Shown piece after piece: positions 1 through 6,299 of a stretch of 6,374 bases of DNA. The DNA is from Candidatus Hydrogenedentota bacterium (lineage in GTDB: Bacteria > Hydrogenedentota > Hydrogenedentia > Hydrogenedentales > JAEUWI01). Under the pieces are notes generated by a model. That model searched no databases. It worked only from the letters and a program-made list of their open reading frames with translations, and had not been told where the DNA came from. The stretch is taken from contig JAUIKJ010000177.1 in NCBI GenBank assembly GCA_030430835.1, positions 1-6,374 on the forward strand, written 5' to 3'. The translations under genes and the position numbers were made by a program. The first letter of the stretch is position 1; the number at the start of each line of letters is the position of its first letter.

Positions 1-98
1 CCAGACCCCAGACCCCAGACCCCAGACCCCAGACCCCAGACCCCAGACCCCAGACCCTAAACCCTAAACCCTAAACCCTAAACCCTAAACCCGAGACC
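1..98. repeat. Two-block heptanucleotide tandem repeat (CCAGACC)8-(CTAAACC)5 plus one degenerate unit
   Basis: Fourteen head-to-tail heptamers run without interruption from the first base: eight identical CCAGACC units (1-56), five identical CTAAACC units (57-91) and a final CGAGACC (92-98). The last unit shares features of both blocks. All units keep the frame CxxxACC, so only the inner bases differ between blocks, which suggests one ancestral unit that was homogenised separately in each block. CTAAACC is a rotation of CCCTAAA, the plant-type telomere heptamer. Short heptanucleotide tandem repeats are also known in bacteria, for example the STRR repeats of filamentous cyanobacteria, and the high-GC bacterial gene that follows makes that the more fitting comparison. 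The array ends 55 bases before the start of the oxidoreductase gene. It touches the window edge, so its true length is unknown. Confidence 0.97.
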
Positions 99-142
99 GG
101 CCCCCCTTGCGCCCCCATCGTCTACCGTCGCACAATGCACGT

Positions 143-147
143 GGAGG
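143..147 (+). promoter_or_regulatory. Shine-Dalgarno of the FAD oxidoreductase gene
   Basis: GGAGG stands six bases before the ATG at 154. This is a near-ideal ribosome binding site and fixes the start. The ATG at 135 lies in another frame. Between the repeat array and this site (99-142) I see only a weak promoter candidate: TTGCGC at 107-112 and CACAAT at 131-136, with an 18-base spacer. Confidence 0.75.
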
Positions 148-153
148 CACGCC

Positions 154-1539
154 ATGCATCTGAGACTCGACGAACGCCCCTTCAGCACCGTGCCCCCCGC
201 GGTGGCAAACGGAGCATACCAACCCGTCAGCTTCTGGCAGGAGACGGTCGACGTGACGCCGGGCGTGCCGCTGGCGGAAGATCTGGATTGCGACGTCGTC
301 ATTGCGGGTGGGGGCTACACGGGGCTGTCGGTGGCCTATCACCTGAAACAGCAGAAGCCGGATCTCGACATCGTGATACTCGAGCGATCGGTGGTGGGGC
401 ATGGTGCCAGCGGGCGCAATGGCGGCTTCGCGATGCCGCTCATCGGCTGGGACCTCTACCACGCGGCCTCGGCCCTCGGCGAGGAAACCGCGGGCGCCGC
501 CTACCGCCTGATGTATCAGGCGGTCGACCACCTCAAGCAGGTTGTGGCCGAGCATCAGATCGCCTGCGACCTCGAAGCGACGGGCTACATCCTCATCAAT
601 ACCTGCACGGCGCGCGAGAAGCGCGCGCGGCGTGAACTCGAACTCGCGCACCGCCTCGGCTTCGACCACACCTGGCTCGACCGCGATGCCTTGCAGGATT
701 ACATCCGCTGCGACCAATACCGCAGCGGCGTCCTCGATCCACATCCCTGCATCATCAACCCCGCCAAGCTCGCGCGCGGCCTGAAGGCGGTGGTGGAAGG
801 CATGGGCGTGCGCATCTACGAGCAGACCTCCATCAACGAGATCGTCGATGGCGCACCCGTGCAGGTGCGCACCCCCGGCGGCATCGTGCGCGGGACGCAG
901 GCCGTGCTCGCGCTCAACGGCTTCAGCGGCGCGCTCGGTTTTATGAAGAGCCGCATCCTGCCGGTACACACCTACATTGTGCTCACCGAACCCCTCAGCG
1001 ATGCGCAGCTCGAAGCAATCGGCTGGGCGAAACACCGCGCCTCCCTCGAGACCGCGCGTAACTTCATCCACTACTTCCGCCTCACCGCCGACAACCGGAT
1101 CGCCTTCGGCGGCGAAGACGCGGAGCTCTACCCCGGCGGCAGCTTCCGCAACGAAGACCCCGGCATATTCGAGGCGCTCAAGGCGCGCTTCCGCCAATAC
1201 TTCCCCACGCTCCGCGATCTCCAGTTCACCCACGCCTGGGGCGGCACCCTCGGCGTATCCGTCGACATGTTCCCCACCTTCGGCCAGGGCGGCAGCGCCA
1301 AGAACATCTTCCACGCCTGTGCTTACGCCGGCCACGGCGTCTCCCTCAGCAACTACGCCGGCGCAATCCTCGCCCCCGAAATGCTCCGCGCCGCCGGGCA
1401 CAACGCCGAGGCCCACCCCGGCAAACCCTTCTTCTACAACCGCATCCCCTTCTGGCTCCCCCCCGATCCCCTGCGCTACCTCGGCATGCGCGGCTACCGA
1501 GCACTCCTCCGCGCCCACGACCGGATTCAGGGCGCGTAG
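154..1539 (+). CDS. FAD-dependent oxidoreductase, DAO superfamily (PuuB/glycine-oxidase-like)
   Basis: A complete 461-residue flavoprotein, predicted cytoplasmic, of the D-amino-acid oxidase superfamily. Members oxidise primary or secondary amines or amino acids, passing electrons to FAD. An N-terminal extension of about 45 residues precedes the Rossmann FAD-binding site GGGYTG (52-57), with the ribose-binding acidic residue E77 at the end of the second strand (VILE). The GASGRNGG motif (84-91), typical of PuuB-like proteins, follows. The C-terminal FAD-contacting segment YAGHGVSLSNYAG lies at 391-403. The tail, rich in aromatic residues and proline (about 427-460, with PPDPLRYLG), is common in this subgroup. 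Length and layout match gamma-glutamylputrescine oxidoreductase-type proteins (about 430-460 residues). No putrescine-pathway gene lies nearby, so the substrate is unknown and no symbol is given. A strong GGAGG at 143-147 supports the start. The gene converges on the RND gene with a 7-base gap. Codon choice shifts along the gene: mixed G- and C-ending codons early, almost uniformly C-ending late. Confidence 0.93.
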   Translation: MHLRLDERPFSTVPPAVANGAYQPVSFWQETVDVTPGVPLAEDLDCDVVIAGGGYTGLSVAYHLKQQKPDLDIVILERSVVGHGASGRNGGFAMPLIGWDLYHAASALGEETAGAAYRLMYQAVDHLKQVVAEHQIACDLEATGYILINTCTAREKRARRELELAHRLGFDHTWLDRDALQDYIRCDQYRSGVLDPHPCIINPAKLARGLKAVVEGMGVRIYEQTSINEIVDGAPVQVRTPGGIVRGTQAVLALNGFSGALGFMKSRILPVHTYIVLTEPLSDAQLEAIGWAKHRASLETARNFIHYFRLTADNRIAFGGEDAELYPGGSFRNEDPGIFEALKARFRQYFPTLRDLQFTHAWGGTLGVSVDMFPTFGQGGSAKNIFHACAYAGHGVSLSNYAGAILAPEMLRAAGHNAEAHPGKPFFYNRIPFWLPPDPLRYLGMRGYRALLRAHDRIQGA

Positions 1540-1546
1540 ACCATCC

Positions 1547-4500
1547 TTACCGCACACCGCCGAGGCGCAGCAGCGACCCGAAGTAATTCGCGCTCCAGCG
1601 GCGGAGATCGTCGATGAGGAGGTAGGCGAGGGGGACGACAAAGAGAGTAAGCAGGGTGCCGGCGGCGATGCCACCGACGAGGGCGCGGCCGAGGCTGTTC
1701 ATCGCGCCACCGGCGCCGCCGGTGACGGCGAGGGGAAGCACGCCGAGGATGGTGGTGAGCGTGGTCATCATGACGGGGCGCAGCCGGTTGCGGCCGCCTT
1801 GCAGGATGGCGTCGGTGCGCGGCACGCCTTCGCGCCGTAGTCCGTTGATGTGGTCGACGATGACGATCCCGTTGTTCACGATCAGGCCGCAGAGGATGAT
1901 CGATCCGACGAGGGCAATACTGTCGAGCGGAGTGCCGCTGAAGTAGAGCGACCAGTAGATCCCGATAAAGGCGAGGGGCACGGTGGTGAGTACGGAAAAG
2001 GGCAACAACCAGGACTCGAAGAGCGCGGCGATGACAAGGTAGATCAGCACGACGGACATCAGGAGCGTGTTCCGGAATCCGATGAATACTTCGTCGATAT
2101 TGCGGAAGCTCCGGTCGAGTTCCACGGTGTAGCCGCGCGGCGTGGCAAAACCGGCGGCGAGTTCGTCCAGCGCCTTGCGCACGGCCAGCAGGTCTTCCTC
2201 CTCGGTCTCGGCTTCAATCACGACCTGCCCCTGCGCCTCGCGCCGCCGGATTCGCTGGGGGGTCTTGTCATGCCGCAGGTCGGCCACCTGCAGCAGTGGC
2301 ACGGACTGGCCGGTGGACCCCGTCACATTGATGCGCTCAAGGTCCCCGAGGTCCCGCCGCTCCTCTCCCGCAAGTTGTCCGCGCACGGGCACCTCCCGGC
2401 CATCTTTCTTCAGATACGGCAGATTCGATCCACTGAGCGCAAAGGATACCGTGCGCGCGATGGCGGTGGGGTTCAGCGCGGCCGCGGCCGCGCGCGTCTC
2501 GTCGATGTGCAGCTGTATCTCGTCCTTGGGGGCACTGTCACCGGGGCGAATGTTCCGGAGCGTGGGCAACTCGGCCATGCGCGCCATGAAGTTGCCGGCA
2601 AGCCCCTCCAGGGTCTCGCGGTCGCTGCCCCGCAGCCAGACGCGCACGCTGCGCGTGGAATCCGGATTCGACGATGGGATCCCGCAGTCGATCCGCGCAC
2701 CCGCCAGCCGCGCGGGGAAGAGCGCGTTGATGGCGGCACGCGCCTCTTCGGTGGTCATTGGCGCGCCGGCCGCACTGAAGGTGCCGTCGGACTCCTTCAC
2801 GAGAAAGCAGGTAATCTGCCCACCCCAGCCGCCACTGTTCACATAGAGGTGGTCGATGCCAAAGTCCGCCTTTCGTGCTTCAATTTGTGCCGCCATACCC
2901 TCGACATACGCGCGAATCTCGTCGCGGCCGTAGTTCGGCTCCGCAATGAAGCGTACGTCAATGGTTCGCATGTCCATCTCAGGGATGCCCTTGAATCCGG
3001 TTCCCGGCACGGCGACCAGTCCCGTTCCCACGATGGCCGCGCCCAGCGCACAAACCGTTAAGGTCCGGTTGTGCAGCATCATGCCGAGGCCCCGGGCATA
3101 GCCGTCCTGGACCACGCCGAAGGAGTAGCGCGCGAGGTGGCGGCGCAGATTTCCCAGGCGTCCGGAATAGGAACGCGGCGCGAAGGCGCGCGAAGGGAAG
3201 CGATGCTCCGTCATCGGGATCACCGTCAGCGCGAGCACCAGACTCGCCAGCAGCGAGCAGGCGATCGGTCCCGCGAACTCGCGCATGATGCTCGACATCT
3301 CGCCGGCATCCAGGTAGAAGACCGGCACAAAGACCACGAGGGTGGTGAGGGTAGCGGCGGTGATCGCGAGCGCCACTTCTGCCGCGCCGCGGCTCGCGTT
3401 GTCTTTGCGGCCGGGGTGGAGCGCGTTGTGCCGCTGGATGTTCTCAACCACGACGATCGCGTTGTCCACGAGGATGCCGACGGAGATCAGCATCGCGGCG
3501 ATGCTCAGCAGGTTCAGGCTCTTGCCGTTAAAATAAAGATAGGCCGGCGCCAGCAGAAGCGACGCAGGAATCACCAATGCCACGACCAGTGTGACGCGAA
3601 AACGTCGAAGGAACAGCCACAGCACCACGAAGGCCATCGCACAGCCGTATCTGCCGGCAAGGAACAGGGAATCCAGCGCGAGCTGGATATATTCCGACTG
3701 ATCCTCGAATACCACCACCTGCGCCCCCGCGAGTTCCGGATCGTCTTCGATTCGCGCGAGCGCGTCGCGTACCCGCGCACAGACCTCCACCGAATTCGCG
3801 CCCCCTTCCTTGAGGATACGCACAAAGACACCGCGCTTGCCGTCCACGGTGAAGCGCTCCGCACCCGGCGGCTGCCGCTCGTTCACGTCGGCGACATCGC
3901 GCAGCCGCAGGCCCTGCGGGGAGATTACTGCGCGCTCAAGATCGCTGCGATCTTCGAACTCGTCGCGCGCGCGCACGAAGTGTCGATCACCGCCTTCATC
4001 CAGCGTGCCCACGCTCAGGTTCACGCTGCTCGACTGCAGGGTCGCAGCCACCTGCTGCAGCCCCAGGCCGAGGCTCTCAAGATCATCCGGACGAAAATCG
4101 ACATAGACCTGTTCCGACGCGCGCCCGGAAACATTAACCTCCGCGACGCCCTCCACGCGCATCAGCCGGCTGCGCAGTCCAGTGCGCGCATAGCGCGCGA
4201 GCGCGTCCTCGTCGTAATCCCGCAGAATGGCGAAGCGCAGGATCGGAATGTCCTCCGGTCCGAAGCGGCTGATGGTGATGTGATCGACTTCCTGCGGCAG
4301 CTGGAGACGGAGCCGTTCGATGCGGTCCCGAATCTCCGCCGTGGCCAGGCCGATGTCGGTGTCGAGGCCGAAGCGCAGCCCCACGCCGCAATGGCCGTAG
4401 TCGGAGGTCGACTGGATGGACTTGAGCTCGGGCAGGGTCTTGAAGGCACCCTCGGCCGCGATGGTCACCTCGGCTTCGACCTGCTCGGGGGTGGCACCGG

Positions 4501-4669
4501 GATAGGGTATGTTCACCCACACGGTGGGCTCCCAAAGCTGCACGATAAACTCAAGCGGCAGGCGCGACCAAGAGACTAGACCGATGACGGAGAAGGTGAG
4601 CAGTGCCATAAGCACCGTTACCGGGCGCCGGATGGCAAAACTGGGAAGGGACCAACTTTCGGGGCGCAT
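1547..4669 (-). CDS. RND efflux transporter permease, AcrB/HAE-like
   Basis: Inner-membrane proton-driven RND pump subunit, 1040 residues, complete. It would export hydrophobic or amphiphilic compounds together with a periplasmic adaptor and an outer-membrane channel. Visible layout: a short cytoplasmic N-terminus with the family signature FAIRRPV (11-17), TM1 (about 15-35), the first periplasmic porter loop, TM2-TM6 (about 334-486), TM7 (about 535-555), the second periplasmic loop (556-866), and TM8-TM12 (about 867-1019) starting with the typical ALFESW (882-887). In TM4 the proton-relay motif reads GILVDNAIVVVENI with D402-N403, where AcrB has D407-D408. TM10 has IVNNGIVIVDHI (N932-N933), where AcrB has K940. 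These changes occur in a recognised RND subgroup and need not mean inactivity, but they set it apart from AcrB and also from the metal-exporting CusA type. I chose ATG at 4669 because family members start about 14 residues before TM1. A GTG at 4726 would add 19 non-conserved residues (1059 in all) and has a fair AGGTG six bases before it, so it remains possible. No adaptor or TolC-like gene is present in the window. Confidence 0.94.
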   Translation of the reverse strand: MRPESWSLPSFAIRRPVTVLMALLTFSVIGLVSWSRLPLEFIVQLWEPTVWVNIPYPGATPEQVEAEVTIAAEGAFKTLPELKSIQSTSDYGHCGVGLRFGLDTDIGLATAEIRDRIERLRLQLPQEVDHITISRFGPEDIPILRFAILRDYDEDALARYARTGLRSRLMRVEGVAEVNVSGRASEQVYVDFRPDDLESLGLGLQQVAATLQSSSVNLSVGTLDEGGDRHFVRARDEFEDRSDLERAVISPQGLRLRDVADVNERQPPGAERFTVDGKRGVFVRILKEGGANSVEVCARVRDALARIEDDPELAGAQVVVFEDQSEYIQLALDSLFLAGRYGCAMAFVVLWLFLRRFRVTLVVALVIPASLLLAPAYLYFNGKSLNLLSIAAMLISVGILVDNAIVVVENIQRHNALHPGRKDNASRGAAEVALAITAATLTTLVVFVPVFYLDAGEMSSIMREFAGPIACSLLASLVLALTVIPMTEHRFPSRAFAPRSYSGRLGNLRRHLARYSFGVVQDGYARGLGMMLHNRTLTVCALGAAIVGTGLVAVPGTGFKGIPEMDMRTIDVRFIAEPNYGRDEIRAYVEGMAAQIEARKADFGIDHLYVNSGGWGGQITCFLVKESDGTFSAAGAPMTTEEARAAINALFPARLAGARIDCGIPSSNPDSTRSVRVWLRGSDRETLEGLAGNFMARMAELPTLRNIRPGDSAPKDEIQLHIDETRAAAAALNPTAIARTVSFALSGSNLPYLKKDGREVPVRGQLAGEERRDLGDLERINVTGSTGQSVPLLQVADLRHDKTPQRIRRREAQGQVVIEAETEEEDLLAVRKALDELAAGFATPRGYTVELDRSFRNIDEVFIGFRNTLLMSVVLIYLVIAALFESWLLPFSVLTTVPLAFIGIYWSLYFSGTPLDSIALVGSIILCGLIVNNGIVIVDHINGLRREGVPRTDAILQGGRNRLRPVMMTTLTTILGVLPLAVTGGAGGAMNSLGRALVGGIAAGTLLTLFVVPLAYLLIDDLRRWSANYFGSLLRLGGVR

Positions 4670-4778
4670 GTGTTTCCAATGCGTTGGCAACGGCAACGGA
4701 CCAACCGGACGCCACCCATCGTCCACGCGTCACACCTGTCTCCCCAAAGTCTAGCACAGCCACCAAGGGCTTCTCGCC

Positions 4779-5828
4779 CTAGCGCACCGAACCGGTCGCC
4801 GGGTCGTAGTCCCATTGTGCCCCGGGATAGGGATGCACCGGCACCCCGCGCAACTTGCCCGCGTCCACGAGTGCCTCAAGACTCAGCGGCCAGGCACCCT
4901 GGGCCGCGTGGTAGGCGTCGAGCGCATCCCGGATCTGGTTCAACAGACTCTGTTTCGTGTCGTCCAGAATGCCGGTGCTGCGGGCGACGCCATCGGCATC
5001 GAGAATGAAGCGACCGCCCAGGCCGTCGTTGTTCCGCGCATCGTACATCTCCTGCGTGATGGCCCCGGCCGCAAGCAGTTCCTCGAAGCTCGCCGCGCGA
5101 TGGCCGCCGCGGGCTACGTGGGCATCGATATGTGCGTTGACCGCCTTGAGAAACTGCCGCACACGAAGCTCGATCAGCTTGCGCTGCGCGAGCTGTTCGA
5201 TCAGTTCATCGCCGCGTGCCTGCGCCATCTGCAGGCGCTGCTGCCACATGGTCTCCTCGAAGCCCTCGAGGTCCGCGGCGTCGCTGAGGCTCGATACGAG
5301 AACCGGCAGAAAGTCGGGCGCATCCGGCCGCTGCACGGCGATCGAGAAGTAGCGCACCGCCGCCATCCGCGATTCCGGCGCGTCCTTTCGGTTCAACAGG
5401 TAGATCATGCCCATCTCGTAGGGGAACACATAGCTGCGCGGCGTGCGCACGAAACCCTCCCCAAGCAGATCGAGCGCGGCCTGATCGTCGGCATTCAGCG
5501 TGGCCAGAAACATTGCCCCGTAGCGGTACGCATCAGAAAAATAGGGATCAAGCCGAACCACGGTCTGGATCATCTGTGCGAGCCAGCGAAAGTCACGATC
5601 GCCTTTGACCTGTGCGCCGGTGTATTGCACACATTGCAGCCACAACAAATCCGCGACCACAGAATCAAGGCCGGCGGTGAAATGGCTCAGCAGTTTCTCG
5701 TTGGGCAGGTAGAGTAGATCTTCCCTGATGGCATCGCGGGTCTCATCCACGCGAATCTGCGCAAGTACCGCGATCCCGTAGACAGCGGCGCAGGCGGCCA
5801 GCAGCAGGGCCGTTGCGGTGCGCGACAC
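4779..5828 (-). CDS. Membrane-anchored TPR-like protein of an ABC-exporter operon, function unknown
   Basis: A complete 349-residue protein starting with GTG. GGAAGGA (5844-5838) lies nine bases upstream, inside the end of the preceding permease ORF. An N-terminal hydrophobic segment (about 5-24) followed by a polar stretch suggests a signal anchor with the rest outside the cytoplasm. Next comes a conserved-looking block: YLPNEKLL (40-47), LDSVVADLLWLQCVQYTG (54-71), and the helical repeat region with RLDPYFSDAYRYGAMFLA (92-109). From memory, this resembles a family of TPR-like proteins encoded beside ABC-2 permeases in several Gram-negative phyla. Residues 60-230 are largely helical in character. 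The C-terminal part (about 293-349) resembles the C-terminal domain of type II secretion pseudopilins: a helix, then GAWPLSLEALVDAG, then HPYPGAQWDYDPATG. The GTG is two bases after the permease stop, so translational coupling in an ABC-transporter operon is likely. Role unknown; an accessory scaffold for the exporter is only a guess. Confidence 0.85.
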   Translation of the reverse strand: MSRTATALLLAACAAVYGIAVLAQIRVDETRDAIREDLLYLPNEKLLSHFTAGLDSVVADLLWLQCVQYTGAQVKGDRDFRWLAQMIQTVVRLDPYFSDAYRYGAMFLATLNADDQAALDLLGEGFVRTPRSYVFPYEMGMIYLLNRKDAPESRMAAVRYFSIAVQRPDAPDFLPVLVSSLSDAADLEGFEETMWQQRLQMAQARGDELIEQLAQRKLIELRVRQFLKAVNAHIDAHVARGGHRAASFEELLAAGAITQEMYDARNNDGLGGRFILDADGVARSTGILDDTKQSLLNQIRDALDAYHAAQGAWPLSLEALVDAGKLRGVPVHPYPGAQWDYDPATGSVR

Positions 5829-5830
5829 GC

Positions 5831-5956
5831 CTACACGTCCTTCCGCTCGAAGGCCAGCGTGGCCAGCAGCAACAGCACAATCGTGTAGGCCGTGCCATAG
5901 ATCAAGGCGAACACCACGAAGCCCGGATTGACGGGCACACCGTTGGCCGCTTCCGC
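5831..5956 (-). pseudogene. ABC-2 type transporter permease, C-terminal 41 residues
   Basis: Residues 58-98 of the fused ORF. A short loop (AEAANGVPVNPG) leads into one hydrophobic helix (FVVFALIYGTAYTIVLLLL), and the chain ends in AFERKDV. Many ABC-2 permeases of the NatB/NosY type end in this way, with a last helix followed by F-x-R-K/R-D-aromatic or aliphatic. GC and codon use match the TPR-like gene two bases downstream, so this is the real upstream neighbour in the high-GC genome. The rest of the permease and its ATPase must lie beyond the join. Family assignment rests on a short stretch and is moderately sure. Confidence 0.6.
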
Positions 5957-6127
5957 ACGCAAGTCGAAGTTGCCAAACCCAGAGATCTTAACCGGGTTGC
6001 CCTCTTCTAATGCCGTGATAATTTCTTCAAAAAAACTATCGACCAAGTCTTTTGCTTCTTTGCGGCTAAAGCCTAAATCTTGCTGCAGCTTTTCCGCCAT
6101 TTCCAGCTTGGTTAAGGAATGCCCCAT
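5831..6127 (-). CDS. Chimeric ORF: IHF-alpha N-terminal half fused to an ABC-2 permease C-terminal tail
   Basis: One open frame of 98 residues made of two unrelated parts. Residues 1-57 are a good IHF alpha N-terminus (helices 1 and 2 and the first strand, ending ISGFGNFDLR). Residues 58-98 are the last transmembrane helix and charged end of an ABC-2 permease (FVVFALIYGTAY... FERKDV). The start is ATG at 6127, with a perfect GGAGGTGA just before it. A TTG four codons further upstream is part of that ribosome binding site and is not the start. The fusion lacks the IHF beta-arm that wraps DNA and lacks all but one helix of the permease, so a working protein is very unlikely. GC falls from about 65% to 45% across the join. 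I read this as an assembly or amplification chimera; a true recombination is the alternative. Confidence 0.8.
   Translation of the reverse strand: MGHSLTKLEMAEKLQQDLGFSRKEAKDLVDSFFEEIITALEEGNPVKISGFGNFDLRAEAANGVPVNPGFVVFALIYGTAYTIVLLLLATLAFERKDV
5957..6127 (-). pseudogene. ihfA: Integration host factor alpha subunit, 5' fragment (57 of about 100 residues)
   Basis: IHF alpha pairs with IHF beta to bend DNA in the nucleoid, recombination and transcription. Residues 1-57 carry LTKLEMAEKL, FSRKEAKDLVDSFFEEI and the KISGFGNFDLR strand. The double S/K-R-E-A-K-D-L-V and FFEEI pattern fits the alpha subunit better than HU or IHF beta. The homologue should continue with an R/K- and P-rich arm (as in RPGRNPKTG) and RRVVTF, and none of this is present. 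The gene therefore breaks right after FDLR. Codon use here (TTA, TCT, GAA, AAA) is AT-rich, unlike the genes to the left. Confidence 0.85.
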
Positions 6128-6137
6128 GTCACCTCCC
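6128..6137 (-). promoter_or_regulatory. Strong Shine-Dalgarno of ihfA
   Basis: On the minus strand GGGAGGTGAC runs straight into ATG. GGAGGTGA is fully complementary to the 16S rRNA 3' end at the usual alignment. This fixes the start at 6127 and excludes the TTG at 6139. Confidence 0.8.
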
Positions 6138-6173
6138 AATCAGCCTACAGAGCTACCCATAAATGGAAAAGGT

Positions 6174-6211
6174 CTCATATGAGTGCGCAGCCAATAGGCA
6201 TTAGCCACTCA
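6174..6211 (-). promoter_or_regulatory. Palindrome and imperfect hairpin in the ihfA leader
   Basis: CTCATATGAG (6174-6183) is a perfect 10-base palindrome. Overlapping it, TGAGTG (6180-6185) can pair with CACTCA (6206-6211), and inside the loop GCC-AATA-GGC (6190-6199) forms a small second stem. It lies between the candidate promoter and the ribosome binding site. Its role is unknown: it could be an operator or leader structure, or chance. Confidence 0.3.
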
Positions 6212-6229
6212 AATACCTGAATCGCTTTA

Positions 6230-6268
6230 ACAATCAGCAGTTTACGCGCAAAAGTCAACAAATACCAA
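6230..6268 (-). promoter_or_regulatory. Candidate sigma-70 promoter of ihfA
   Basis: Two overlapping candidates read leftwards in an AT-rich stretch. One is TTGACT (6258-6253) with GATTGT (6235-6230), spacer 17. The other is TTGGTA (6268-6263) with TAAACT (6244-6239), spacer 18. Each has one good box and one mediocre box. A promoter is expected here because a terminator closes the upstream gene just before it. The exact site is uncertain. Confidence 0.35.
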
Positions 6269-6299
6269 GCCTCATTTGGCTCCTCGGCGCTTATTCCCC

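Noticed and set aside
1..98. True eukaryotic telomere or CRISPR array
   Set aside because: The array leads straight into a bacterial gene with a Shine-Dalgarno, half of its units are not telomeric, and there are no spacers between repeats.
107..136. Promoter TTGCGC-18-CACAAT before the oxidoreductase
   Set aside because: Both boxes match at only four of six positions, and the implied start site would fall on the ribosome binding site.
85..1674. 529-residue open frame on the minus strand opposite the oxidoreductase
   Set aside because: It is a shadow of the high-GC coding strand: Ala/Glu/Val/Gly-rich with no recognisable domain, while the plus strand is a clear enzyme.
1850..4579. 403- and 502-residue open frames on the plus strand opposite the RND gene (1850-3061 and 3071-4579)
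   Set aside because: They are Arg/His/Gln-rich low-complexity translations antisense to a clear RND protein, with no domains, and arise from GC-biased third positions.
4682..4692. Near-palindrome CGTTGGCAACG as an operator before the RND gene
   Set aside because: Short with a mismatched centre, and it would lie inside the coding sequence if the GTG start is used.
4766..4780. Hairpin AGGGC-TTCTC-GCCCT as terminator of the TPR-like gene
   Set aside because: A five-base stem overlapping the stop codon with no T-tract after it; too weak to call.
4815..5717. 300-residue plus-strand open frame opposite the TPR-like gene
   Set aside because: Antisense shadow; composition and lack of domains match the other shadows.
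5831..6127. A novel DNA-binding membrane protein (IHF domain fused to a membrane helix)
   Set aside because: The IHF part lacks the DNA-contacting arm and the permease part has only one helix. The GC break at the same point favours a chimera over a designed fusion.
6140..6205. Tiny leader peptides on the minus strand before ihfA (MPIGCALI and MRPFPFMGSSVG, overlapping at ATGA)
   Set aside because: Eight and twelve codons with no good ribosome binding site and no run of regulatory codons; likely chance.
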